NCBI RefSeq assembly: GCF_021277265.1
Contig: NZ_JAJSOH010000002.1
Coordinates: forward strand, 310,001-374,000
Source: Kineosporia rhizophila
GTDB lineage: Bacteria > Actinomycetota > Actinomycetes > Actinomycetales > Kineosporiaceae
Direction of reading: 5' to 3'
Length of the DNA stretch: 64,000 bases
Position 1 is the first letter of the stretch, and each line of letters opens with the position of its first letter. The position numbers and the translations under genes are program-made. Positions 28,955 to 37,958 of this stretch are shown piece by piece. The notes under the pieces were generated by a model, which made no database searches, was not told where the DNA came from, and was given only the letters and a program-made list of their open reading frames with translations.

Positions 28955-29596
28955 TCAGCCGGGGTGCCCGCCGACCGTCCGGCGCGCGGCGGACGTCCCC
29001 AGGAGGGCCTCGTAGTCGGCGCGGGTGAGCGGCCTGGTGATCAGCGACCCGCCCGGTTCGGGGGCCGGTACCGTCTCCCCGTCCTGGATCAGGCTCACCG
29101 CCCGGATACCCGTCACCGAGGTCAGGCTCAGCACCACCTGCCCGACGGCCAGGGGCACCTCCTCGGCCGCCAGCACCTGCACACTGGCCGGCCACTCGAC
29201 CACGGCCACGTCCTCCTCCCCGTCGAGCGAGGTCAGCCGCAGATCGGTGCCCGCCGGCAGACTGGACCGGAGCCCGCGGTTGCGCTCGGCCGTGCTCGGG
29301 CCGACCGCCAGCTCCTGCAGGACTTCGGCGGCAACCGTCTCCGCAGCTCCGCCCGGCACCGTCCGGTCGACCAGAGTCAGCGCGTCGTCCGAGGCCACCC
29401 AGGCGATCGGCAGCGACAGCTCGCCCTGGACCGGTGACGGTGAAACCGCGCTGCTGGTGGTCGGTCCGGGTTCGAGAAGCCCGTACGGCACCCGGTCGGC
29501 GTCCAGCACCTGGGCCTGACCGTCCTGCGGCACACCGCACGACGCCAGAGCCAGCACCACGGCCAACCCGGACAGCGTTCTGCACCAAGGCTTCAC
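28955..29596 (-). CDS. GerMN-domain lipoprotein
   Basis: 213 residues. The signal peptide has lipobox LASC (Cys20), then a Pro/Ser linker and one GerMN (spore-germination/LpqB N-terminal) domain at about 60-175, with ERNRGLRSSLPAGTDLRL and AVGQVVLSLTSVTGIRAV. It should be anchored outside the membrane. It is the third gene of an RR-kinase-lipoprotein operon: its ATG overlaps the kinase stop by 4 nt. This copies the mtrA-mtrB-lpqB layout, and Streptomyces AfsQ1/Q2 also has a following lipoprotein. It probably modulates the partner kinase; that is inference. Confidence 0.85.
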   Translation of the reverse strand: MKPWCRTLSGLAVVLALASCGVPQDGQAQVLDADRVPYGLLEPGPTTSSAVSPSPVQGELSLPIAWVASDDALTLVDRTVPGGAAETVAAEVLQELAVGPSTAERNRGLRSSLPAGTDLRLTSLDGEEDVAVVEWPASVQVLAAEEVPLAVGQVVLSLTSVTGIRAVSLIQDGETVPAPEPGGSLITRPLTRADYEALLGTSAARRTVGGHPG

Positions 29597-31008
29597 GGGT
29601 GAACCTCCGCCGGTTTCGCCCGACGGGGCAGCACGAGGACGAACCGGGCACCCCCGCCCGGCGCGTCTTCACACCACACCGCTCCCCCGTGCCGTTCTGC
29701 GGTCTCGGCCACCAGGCTCAGCCCCAGCCCCGATCCCGTCTTCGTACGTCCAGTGCCGTCGGCCCGGGCGAAGCGCTCGAAAATCCGCTCCCGGTCGGCC
29801 TCGGCCACTCCGGGCCCGGCATCGTCCACCACGATCTCCGCCGTCAGGCCGGTGAACCTCAACGTCACCGAGGTACAGCCACCGCCGTGCCGCTCGGCGT
29901 TGTCGACCAGGTTCATCAGGGCCCGGCCGATCGAGCGGCGATCGGCGAGCACCTCCAGGTCGTCGGGGGCCCGTTCCGGCCCGTGGTCCAGGTGCAGCAG
30001 GCTCTCCGAGCGGCCCGACTCGGCCAGCGCGAACCGGGCCAGCTCGTCCAGCCGGGTCGTGGTCAGGTCGACCGGCGAGGTACCGGCGTCCATCCGGGCC
30101 AGTTCGAGCAGGTCCTCCACGGTGTTACGCAGTCGCTGCACCTCGGTGTCGATCACGTCGAGCAGCTGGTGCGAGCGTTCGGGCAGATGCCGGCGCTGGG
30201 TGGTCAGCGCGTGCACCGACGTGGTGAGGGCGGTGAGCGGGGTACGCAGTTCGTGGCTCACGTCGGCGGTGAAACGGCTCTCCCGCTCGATCCGGCTGGC
30301 CAGTGCGTCGACCATGGCGTTGAACGACCCCACGATGCCGACCAGTTCCGGATCGCTGGTGGGAGGCAGACGAGTAGCCGTACGGCCACCGGCGATGGCC
30401 GTCGCGGTCTCGGCCACCCTGTCGAGCGGGCGCACCACGCGACCGGCGACCACCCAGCCCAGCATCGCCGCACCCACTGCGCAGACGCTGGCCACCAGCA
30501 GCATCACGGTGCGCAGAACGTCGAGGGTGTCGTCCAGTTCGTCGACCGAGGAGACCTCGAACACGGCCGCATCCACCGCGGGCAACGGTGTTCCCACCAC
30601 GATCGAGCGCTGACCGCCCACGGTGGCCCAGGCGAAACCGGGCTGCCCCTCGACGACCAGAGTGCGCAGTGACAGCGGCAGATCCTGGTTGCCGGGGGCG
30701 AGAGCCGAGGAGTACCACTCCAGACCGACCCGCAAAAGGACGTATGTGCCCTCTCGGGGAGCCAGGTCACCGACCGCTTCGGCCGGGGACACGCCCGCGG
30801 TGAGAAGGCGCTCCCGCAGGACGGCGGCATCGGCGTAGGCCTGACGGGAGGCTGACTGGCGACGCTGTTCCAGCAGGTACTCCCGAGCGATCAGCAGCGT
30901 TGCCCCGGCCAGCACCATGGCCACCGCGACCGCTCCCGCCCCGAACGCCAGAGCGGTCCGCATGCGCAGGCCCGAGCGACGACGGCGGAACCGGAGGCGC
31001 CAGTTCAT
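29593..31008 (-). CDS. HAMP-domain sensor histidine kinase
   Basis: 471 residues: TM1 about 19-41, an extracytoplasmic loop of about 125 residues, TM2 about 166-188, HAMP about 188-242, HisKA with DVSHELRTPLTALTTSVHAL (His252), and HATPase with NLVDNAERHG, DAGPGV, FERFARAD and GSGLGLSLV. It is orthodox and apparently active. It partners the OmpR-type regulator whose stop it overlaps, and the GerMN lipoprotein downstream. The signal is unknown; by analogy with MtrB-LpqB, envelope state is likely. Confidence 0.93.
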   Translation of the reverse strand: MNWRLRFRRRRSGLRMRTALAFGAGAVAVAMVLAGATLLIAREYLLEQRRQSASRQAYADAAVLRERLLTAGVSPAEAVGDLAPREGTYVLLRVGLEWYSSALAPGNQDLPLSLRTLVVEGQPGFAWATVGGQRSIVVGTPLPAVDAAVFEVSSVDELDDTLDVLRTVMLLVASVCAVGAAMLGWVVAGRVVRPLDRVAETATAIAGGRTATRLPPTSDPELVGIVGSFNAMVDALASRIERESRFTADVSHELRTPLTALTTSVHALTTQRRHLPERSHQLLDVIDTEVQRLRNTVEDLLELARMDAGTSPVDLTTTRLDELARFALAESGRSESLLHLDHGPERAPDDLEVLADRRSIGRALMNLVDNAERHGGGCTSVTLRFTGLTAEIVVDDAGPGVAEADRERIFERFARADGTGRTKTGSGLGLSLVAETAERHGGAVWCEDAPGGGARFVLVLPRRAKPAEVHP

Positions 31009-31700
31009 CCCTGGTCCAGGCGGTATCCCAGACCGCGCACGGTGACCACGATGCGAGGTGTGCCGGGATCGGGCTCGACCTTGGCCCGCAGCCGGCGGAT
31101 GTGGACGTCGACGATCCGCTCGTCACCGAAGTATCCCCTGTCCCAGACCTTCTCGAGCAGCTGCTGACGGCTCAGCACCCGCCCGGAGGCCGCCGCGAGC
31201 TCGCAGAGCAGCCGGAACTCGGTGACCGTCAGGTGCACCGGGGCATCGTTGCGGCGCACCTGGCCGGCCTCGGGGTAGAGCACGATCTGGTCGCCGAGCG
31301 CGATCTGGGTACCCCCGGGGGCCTGGCGGTCGGGGGTGAGCACCCGACCGCGCCGCCGCAGAGCCCGTAGCCGGGCAGTGACCTCGCGGACCTCGAAGGG
31401 CTTGGTGACGTAGTCGTCGGCTCCGGCCTCCAGGGCAGCGACGATGTCGTAGGTGTCGCTGCGTGCACTGATCACCACGATCGGCACGTCCGACTGCTCG
31501 CGCACCCGGTGGATGAACGTGGTGCCGTCCATCCCACCGAGCATCAGGTCGACCAGCATCACCGTGAAGTCCTCACCCCGGGCGTGCTGCAGCGCCGTCT
31601 CGGCCCGCTCGAACTCCTCGACCTCGTAACCCTCGTCCTCGAGAACCAGGCGCAGCGCGAGCCGGATGCTGTGGTCGTCCTCCAGCAAGAGCAGCCGCAT
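31005..31700 (-). CDS. OmpR-family response regulator
   Basis: 231 residues. Receiver: LLLEDDHSIRLAL, phospho-acceptor in MLVDLMLGGMDG, ISAR (Ser/Thr switch) and DYVTKPF. Winged-helix effector ends VVTVRGLGYRLDQG. It forms a coupled operon with the kinase (4-nt overlap) and the lipoprotein. It is distinct from MtrA in sequence and resembles AfsQ/Cse-type regulators in operon design only. Divergent from the STAS gene. Confidence 0.93.
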   Translation of the reverse strand: MRLLLLEDDHSIRLALRLVLEDEGYEVEEFERAETALQHARGEDFTVMLVDLMLGGMDGTTFIHRVREQSDVPIVVISARSDTYDIVAALEAGADDYVTKPFEVREVTARLRALRRRGRVLTPDRQAPGGTQIALGDQIVLYPEAGQVRRNDAPVHLTVTEFRLLCELAAASGRVLSRQQLLEKVWDRGYFGDERIVDVHIRRLRAKVEPDPGTPRIVVTVRGLGYRLDQG

Positions 31701-31934
31701 GGACCCATCGTGCCAGCTGGCGCCGGCGCTACCGGCCGACTGTCGGTCACCGGCGGATCGTCACGAAACCGCAAAGAAGCCGTCCACCCGTTCGCAAAAC
31801 GCCTCGAGCAGGCTCGACGCGTGGTGTTCGAGGCAGGCAGGCGAACTCCCGGCCGCGCGAAGAACGGTCTCCGCGCGGTCCGGGTTCCGACTGCGCCCAG
31901 CCCCACGGCCGCCGACGGAGCCGGCCGCGAGCCC

Positions 31935-32234
31935 GTGTCGGTCCGGCTCGGCGAGCCGATCCGTTCCGCGGACGTCGCCGGGCTGCGGGCCGGGGTGGCG
32001 ACGGCACTGCGATCCCCGTCGCCGACGGTCGTCGTCGACGTCTCCGACGTACGCCGGCTCTCCTCCACCACGGTGACCGCCCTGCTCTGGGCCCAGCGGC
32101 GCTGCCGGGCCCGGGGTGGGGCCGTCCTGCTGCGTGGACTCAGCCGGCAGGGTGAGCGCAGTCTGCGCCGCAGTGGCCTGGACCAGGTGCTGGCCCACGA
32201 ACCGCAGTCCGAGGAACGGCGGCGAGCCACATGA
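31935..32234 (+). CDS. STAS-domain anti-anti-sigma-like protein
   Basis: About 99 residues forming one STAS domain: TVVVDVSDVRRLSSTTVTAL matches the D-x-S-x-V-x-x-x-D-S-S/T signature. The phosphorylatable Ser position is kept (Ser44) but Asp before it is replaced by Ser. Such proteins bind anti-sigma kinases in partner switching. The frame is open for 140 codons upstream. GTG at 31935 is chosen by domain length, with GTG at 31821 as alternative and no clear ribosome site at either. It is coupled by an ATGA overlap to the next gene. Confidence 0.65.
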   Translation: MSVRLGEPIRSADVAGLRAGVATALRSPSPTVVVDVSDVRRLSSTTVTALLWAQRRCRARGGAVLLRGLSRQGERSLRRSGLDQVLAHEPQSEERRRAT

Positions 32235-32815
32235 TCGATACCGTGCGCGCATCCCGGCCGTCCTACCCGTGGGCCCGGCCGGCCGGAGAGGGCTGGGAAC
32301 CACTGATCCTGCAGCGGGACCCGGCCGTCGCGGTAGCTCTGCGCACCACGACCGGGCTGCGCCTGGTGGTGTGCGAGGCCCAGACCGAGGGGGATGCCGA
32401 CCGGCTCCGGTCGAGGGTGCTGGACCGGGCCATGGCGGTGGCCGGTCTGTCCGAACTGGCCGAGGAGTTGCGGCGCGACCCGGACGAGGCCGCCTCTGGG
32501 GTGGCGGTGGCCGACCTGTCCGACGACGGCCTGCTCACCCTGCTCGTGCACGACGCCCCGCCGGCTCTGCTGCTGAGTCCGGGGCGGCCGGCCCGGCTGC
32601 TCGGGGACATGGGGGCACGGCGTCAGATCGGGGAGCGGCTGTCCCCGGCCGACCTGCTGATCGTGAACTCGGCCGGAGCGCTCGAGCGGCCCAGCGGTCT
32701 GCTCGGGGCGATCAGTACGCGGGTGCCGACCGGCCCGGAGATCGAGCACGTGCTCGACGCACTGGTCGCCCGGCCGGGCGCCGGCGCCACGGTCTGCCTA
32801 CGCCGGCACGTCTGA
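32231..32815 (+). CDS. Degenerate SpoIIE/RsbU (PP2C)-like protein
   Basis: 194 residues, not a recognised full family member. The segment TLLVHDAPPALLLSPGRPAR followed by ...ERLSPADLLIVNSAGALERPSG aligns by eye with the end of SpoIIE/RsbU phosphatases (VNAGHPPPLLL ... LxPGDLLLLYTDGLxE). The metal-binding Asp/Gly residues are replaced (NSAGALE for YTDGLxE), so it is probably catalytically dead. The upstream STAS gene overlaps it by 4 nt, suggesting a partner-switching module in which this protein binds rather than dephosphorylates. No membrane segment. Confident as a gene, moderate for the homology. Confidence 0.6.
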   Translation: MIDTVRASRPSYPWARPAGEGWEPLILQRDPAVAVALRTTTGLRLVVCEAQTEGDADRLRSRVLDRAMAVAGLSELAEELRRDPDEAASGVAVADLSDDGLLTLLVHDAPPALLLSPGRPARLLGDMGARRQIGERLSPADLLIVNSAGALERPSGLLGAISTRVPTGPEIEHVLDALVARPGAGATVCLRRHV

Positions 32816-32830
32816 GGTCTTCGGCGCCTT

Positions 32831-33826
32831 TCAGCCTGCGACCGGGCGGACGTCCCCGGCGAGTTCGGACGACAGGTCACCGGTCTCGCCGGCCAGGGCG
32901 GCGGGCCGGCCGAAGCGCCAGACATAGCCAATGAACGCCGCCCACACCACGAAGCCGATGGCGATGCGGGCCCAGGTCGGCAGCGGGGACGGGGTCACGA
33001 AGGCCTCTACCACGCCGGACACCAGCAGCACCACGACCAGGCCGATCGCGATCGTCACCATGGCGCGGCCCTCCTCGCCGATCGCCCGCGCCCGGCTGCG
33101 CGGTCCGGGATCGACCCAGGCCCAGAACACCTTGAGCCCGGCCCCGGCGGCCACGAACACCGCGGTCAACTCGAGCAGGCCGTGCGGGGTGATCAGGCCG
33201 AAGAACAGCCCCAGCCGGTCGTTCGCGGCCATCAGCCCGCCGGTCAGCCCGATGTTGACGGCGTTCTGGGCGAGTACCCAGAGCACGCCCACACCGGTGA
33301 TGCCGAGCACGAAGCACAGCGCGGCCACCCAGGCGTTGTTGGTCCACACCTGGACGGCGAAGCCCGAGGCCGCGTTCTCGGAGTAGTAGTTCTCGAAGTC
33401 GTTCTGGACCAGCTGCTGGATCTGCTGCTCGGTTCCGACGGTGGCCTGCACCTCGGGGTTGGCCGCGACCCAGGCGCCGAACGCCACCGCGACCACGGCC
33501 GTGCCCAGCGCCGCGCCGAGCGCCCACCAGCGCGACCGGTACACCGCGGCGGGGAACGAGACCGCTGCCATCCGGGCGAACTCGCGGATCAGCGGCTCGT
33601 TGCCCCCGGCCACCGCGGTGCGGGCCCGGGCCACGGTGCCGGAGAGCCGGGCCACCACCCCGGCGTCGGGCGAGAACGAGCGCACGACGGAGAGATGGGT
33701 GGCCGCCCGCTGGTACAGGAGCACCATCTCGTCCACCTCGGCCCCGGAGAGCCGGCGCCGTTTCGTCAGCCGGTCCAGGCGGTCCCAGTCGGCCGAGTGC
33801 ACCGCGACGAAGGCATCCAAGTCCAC
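32831..33826 (-). CDS. Stage II sporulation protein M (SpoIIM) family membrane protein
   Basis: 331 residues with five or six membrane helices after a cytosolic N-terminus (VDLDAFVAVHSADWDRLDRLTKRRRLSG...). The family signature appears around FVLGITGVGVLWVLAQNAVNIGLTGGLMA and LITPHGLLELTAVF. In Bacillus SpoIIM supports peptidoglycan hydrolysis during engulfment; actinobacterial members occur with RDD and MoxR genes and are not proven sporulation factors. GTG at 33826 is supported by a TAGGCT box (33834-33839) seven bases upstream, making the transcript leaderless. It is divergent from the RDD gene. Confidence 0.9.
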   Translation of the reverse strand: MDLDAFVAVHSADWDRLDRLTKRRRLSGAEVDEMVLLYQRAATHLSVVRSFSPDAGVVARLSGTVARARTAVAGGNEPLIREFARMAAVSFPAAVYRSRWWALGAALGTAVVAVAFGAWVAANPEVQATVGTEQQIQQLVQNDFENYYSENAASGFAVQVWTNNAWVAALCFVLGITGVGVLWVLAQNAVNIGLTGGLMAANDRLGLFFGLITPHGLLELTAVFVAAGAGLKVFWAWVDPGPRSRARAIGEEGRAMVTIAIGLVVVLLVSGVVEAFVTPSPLPTWARIAIGFVVWAAFIGYVWRFGRPAALAGETGDLSSELAGDVRPVAG

Positions 33827-33833
33827 GGTTGCG

Positions 33834-33839
33834 AGCCTA
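33834..33839 (-). promoter_or_regulatory. -10 box, leaderless SpoIIM transcript
   Basis: TAGGCT on the minus strand, seven bases before the GTG of the SpoIIM-family gene. The back-to-back RDD promoter lies 28 bp away. Confidence 0.55.
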
Positions 33840-33866
33840 ACCGGGAAGACTGTCGTAGGCCCCACG

Positions 33867-33872
33867 TAGTCT
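33867..33872 (+). promoter_or_regulatory. -10 box, leaderless RDD transcript
   Basis: TAGTCT lies seven bases before the GTG of the RDD gene, with no Shine-Dalgarno sequence between them. Confidence 0.55.
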
Positions 33873-33879
33873 GGCTCCT

Positions 33880-34794
33880 GTGATCACAGACCCGCTCGCC
33901 CCGCTGCCGGAAGAGTCCGGTGCCGCCGTCACCGGCCTGACCGGCGTCGACGAGCTGGACTTCTCCGACGAGCTGATCACCGGTGAGGCGGTGGTCCTGG
34001 AGCTGCGGCCGGCCTCGTTCATCACCCGGGCCCTGGCCGTCACCGCCGACGTGCTGGTCACGGTCGTCGGCATCCTGCTGCTCTACTGGCTCTTCTACGC
34101 CACCACCGGCGAGATCGACCCGGCTGCGGGCAGCGCGCTGGGCCTGGTCGCCACCCTGGCCGTGCTGATCGGCATCCCGATCCTCATCGAGACCCTGACC
34201 CGGGGCCGGTCCCTGGGCAAGTGGATGGCCGGTCTGCGGGTGGTCCGCGACGACGGCGGGCCGATCCGGGCCCGGCACGCGCTCATCCGCGGTCTTCTCG
34301 CGGTGCTGGAGATCTACTGGTCGCTGGGCGCCGTCGCGCTGGTCGTCTCGCTGCTCAACAAACGCGGCAAACGCCTGGGTGACCTGGTTGCGGGCACCTA
34401 CGTGATCCGGGAACGGCAGCCCCGCCAGCTGCCCGCCGCCGTCCAGATGCCGCCCCACCTGGCCCCCTGGGTGCGCAACGCCGACCTCGGTCGCCTCCCC
34501 GACCCGCTGGCCCGCGCCTGCCGCCAGTTCCTGGCCCGCGCCGACCGCCTCGCCCCCGAGGCCCGCCAGCGCCTGGGCTGGTCCCTGGCCGGTCAGGTGG
34601 GCGAACTGGTCGCGCCCCCGCCCCCGCCCGGCACCCACCCCGAAGACTTCCTCGCCGCCGTCCTGGCCGAACGCCGCGAGCGCGACTTCGCCCGCCTCTG
34701 GCGCGAGTCCCAGCAGCGCGCCGCCCGCCGGGCCAGCCGCGCCGCGGCCAGCCCCCTGTCGGCCACAGGATTCGGCCTGCCTGACAACGACTGA
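33880..34794 (+). CDS. RDD-family membrane protein
   Basis: 304 residues. The RDD domain (about 45-180) starts LRPASFITRALAVTADVLV, with RxxA...D in the first helix, and contains GRSLGKWMAGLRVV and GKRLGDLVAGTYV. Three membrane helices are visible. The C-terminal 120 residues are soluble, rich in Arg/Ala, and contain PPPPPGTHPEDF. RDD proteins may transport solutes or ions; the actinobacterial RDD-SpoIIM pair commonly accompanies MoxR clusters. GTG at 33880 follows a leaderless-type TAGTCT box. Confidence 0.88.
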   Translation: MITDPLAPLPEESGAAVTGLTGVDELDFSDELITGEAVVLELRPASFITRALAVTADVLVTVVGILLLYWLFYATTGEIDPAAGSALGLVATLAVLIGIPILIETLTRGRSLGKWMAGLRVVRDDGGPIRARHALIRGLLAVLEIYWSLGAVALVVSLLNKRGKRLGDLVAGTYVIRERQPRQLPAAVQMPPHLAPWVRNADLGRLPDPLARACRQFLARADRLAPEARQRLGWSLAGQVGELVAPPPPPGTHPEDFLAAVLAERRERDFARLWRESQQRAARRASRAAASPLSATGFGLPDND

Positions 34795-34875
34795 GCGGGC
34801 AACGACTGAGCGGACGACGACAGAACCAGCGGAGTCCACCAGGGCCGGCCGAGGACGTCCGGCGACGCCCCGGGG

Positions 34876-35682
34876 TCTAGGCGTAGCACTGGTCGCCGGG
34901 GCTGCGGTTCGGGTGCCGCGCAGCCAGCGTTCGGCGTTCGGCGTTCGGCGTTCGGCGTTCGGCGTTCGGCGTTCGGCGTTCGGCGTTCGGCGGCCCAGGG
35001 TCTAGCCGTAACGCTCGTCGCCAGGGCTGCGGTTAGGGTGCCGCGCAGCTGGCTTCCGCGTCCGATGCCCCGGGATCTAGCCGTAGCGCTCGTTGCCGGG
35101 GCCGTGGTTCCGGGTGCCGCGCAGCCAGGTTCAGCGTTCGGCGGGCCTGGGATCTAGCCCCAGCACCGGTCACCAGGGCCGTGGTTCCGGGTGCCGCGCA
35201 GCCGGCTTCAGCTTTCGACGACCCGAGATCTAGCCCCAGCGCCGGTCACCAGGGCCGTGGATCCGGGAGCCGCACAGCCGGCTTCAGCTTTCGACGACCC
35301 GAGATCTAGCCCCAGCACCGGCCACCAGAGCCGTGGATCCGGAAGCCGCACAGCCGGCTTCAGCGCTCGACGACCCGAGATCTAGCCCCAGCACCGGCCA
35401 CCAGAGCCGTGGATCCGGAAGCCGCACAGCCAGGCTCAGCGCTCGACAGGCCGGGATCTAGCCCCAGCACCGGCCACCAGAGCCATGGACCCGGGAGCCG
35501 CACAGCCAGGCTCAGCGCTCGACAGGCCGGGATCTAGCCCCAGCACCGGCCGCCAGGGCCGTGGTTCCGGGAGCCGCACAGCCGGCTTCAGCGCTCGACG
35601 ACCCGAGATCTAGCCCCAGCACCGGTCACCAGGGCCGCGGATCCGGTTGCTGCGCAGCCGGTTCAGCGTTCGACGGCGAGGA
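34876..35682. repeat. Ten-copy 76-bp tandem array
   Basis: Units begin with TCTAG at 34876, 35001, 35076, 35153, 35229, 35305, 35381, 35457, 35533 and 35609. Spacing is 75-77 bp (76 in the middle units), except unit 1, which is 125 bp because it carries seven extra heptamers. Middle units are over 90% alike by eye. Conserved landmarks per unit: GAGATCTAG at the junction, CCGTGG(A/T)TCCGG, and a short hairpin such as GAAGCCG-cacagc-CGGCTTC. Each unit has an in-frame TAG, and 76 is not divisible by three, so it is non-coding. Confidence 0.9.
34929..34991. repeat. Nine perfect copies of heptamer GTTCGGC
   Basis: GTTCGGC is repeated nine times without a mismatch inside unit 1 of the 76-bp array. 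A normal unit has about two related copies (for example GTTCGGCGGGC in unit 3), so this is a local slippage-type expansion of 49 bp. Confidence 0.9.
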
Positions 35683-35713
35683 GTGCATCGACCCCGATAG
35701 TTGCTGCTTGATC

Positions 35714-35812
35714 CGGTGCTGCACGCACGGGATGGTTCCCGAAATGCGGTGCTGCACGGACGCCATGGGCCCCAGGGTGCGGTGCTGCACGGACGGGATG
35801 GGCCCCAACGTG
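35714..35812. repeat. Three-copy 33-bp tandem repeat
   Basis: Units at 35714, 35747 and 35780 share CGGTGCTGCAC and related sequence over 33 bp. On the minus strand one frame reads an 11-residue repeat ending VQHR, within a 90-codon open frame from 35904. There is no ribosome site, so I do not call a gene, although the period is coding-compatible. Confidence 0.75.
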
Positions 35813-36092
35813 CTGTCCACGATGCGTGACGCCGGCTGGGCCGCGTCGGGGTCGCCCGCAGCCAGGTCACCGAAGAAATTGGCCTGAGCTCGGGGCGCGC
35901 TCATCAGGCCGCCCGCAGCCGCCTGAACTCCCGACCGGTGGTCGATGCGCTTCCCAGCGCGCGTCGTAGAGCGCGGACGGCCACGGCCACGAGTTCGTGG
36001 ACCGACCAACCCGTCTCATCGCAGGATCCCTCTGGCCACCGCCTGCCTGGGTGTTGAGGCTTGTTCCTGCTGCTGGCTTGCCCGGGCAGGCA

Positions 36093-36143
36093 GACAATGG
36101 GGCAACAAAGTCGGGCTCTAGCAGGCTTTATTGCCCCGTTGTC
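36093..36143. repeat. 18-bp imperfect inverted repeat with 15-nt spacer
   Basis: The left arm (36093-36110) starts GACAATGGGGCAACAAAG and the right arm (36126-36143) reads CTTTATTGCCCCGTTGTC; only two of 18 pairs are non-Watson-Crick. It is A/T-richer than its surroundings. It may be a cruciform, a transcript stem, or a relic of a mobile-element end; no transposase is near. Confidence 0.7.
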
Positions 36144-36196
36144 CTAAGTCCGCCAGATCGAAGAACCCCGAGCGGGGGCCCACCCGACAAAACCGC

Positions 36197-36238
36197 GCCG
36201 GGCGCGCCCCCTCCCCGCGGGGAAGAGACGCGCCCGGC
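36197..36238 (-). terminator. Terminator of ahcY
   Basis: GCCGGGCGCG (36197-36206) pairs perfectly with CGCGCCCGGC (36229-36238) and encloses a CCCCGCGGGG stem. It is 28 bp past the ahcY stop on the transcribed strand. Confidence 0.65.
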
Positions 36239-36265
36239 CAAGCCGATCCAGGTGCCGAGGCAGGA

Positions 36266-37702
<1,437 letters not shown>

Positions 37703-37958
37703 ACCTTGTCCTTCGGCATCGTCGGATGCGGCTGGAAGACGGGGATCACCCGGTTGAGATCCAGTCGCAGGTGGGCGGGTCTGAGGCATGGCGGTGCAGG
37801 CCCTCGGAAATGCCGGGCAGGGTGAACCCGGTGAGAACGTGCGCCTTGCCAGACCCGGCGCGGCCCCTCTAGGCCGTCGGCATCACCTACGCCGGAACAC
37901 GGTCCACGATAGCAATCAGGTCACGGTTCGCCGATCCGCCGGTCCGGTTTGGTTGTGC
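37703..37958. other. 256-bp ahcY upstream region
   Basis: No gene. On the ahcY strand a possible TATCGT -10 element lies near 37908, which would give a leader of about 200 nt. I could not match it to the SAH or SAM riboswitch consensus. Confidence 0.3.

Larger units (their letters stand above)
34795..36196. other. 1.4-kb gene-free, repeat-rich island
   Basis: Between the convergent RDD and ahcY genes. It contains a ten-copy 76-bp array (34876-35682) with an internal heptamer run, a 33-bp triplet (35714-35812) and a long inverted repeat (36093-36143). Short open frames exist on both strands but have no ribosome sites or family resemblance. About 35813-36092 shows no feature that I can name. 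Confidence 0.7.

Noticed and set aside
34876-35682. 76-bp array as a CRISPR array
   Set aside because: Units are repeated along their full length with no variable spacers, and there are no cas genes.
35626-35904. Small VQHR-repeat protein gene
   Set aside because: No ribosome site, no homologue known to me, and it runs into the 76-bp array.
36093-36143. Insertion-sequence end
   Set aside because: No transposase, no second copy in the window and no target duplication seen; kept as a finding only.
37703-37958. SAH or SAM riboswitch before ahcY
   Set aside because: A leader is possible but I could not fit the SAH, SAM-II or SAM-IV consensus. A covariance-model search would decide.
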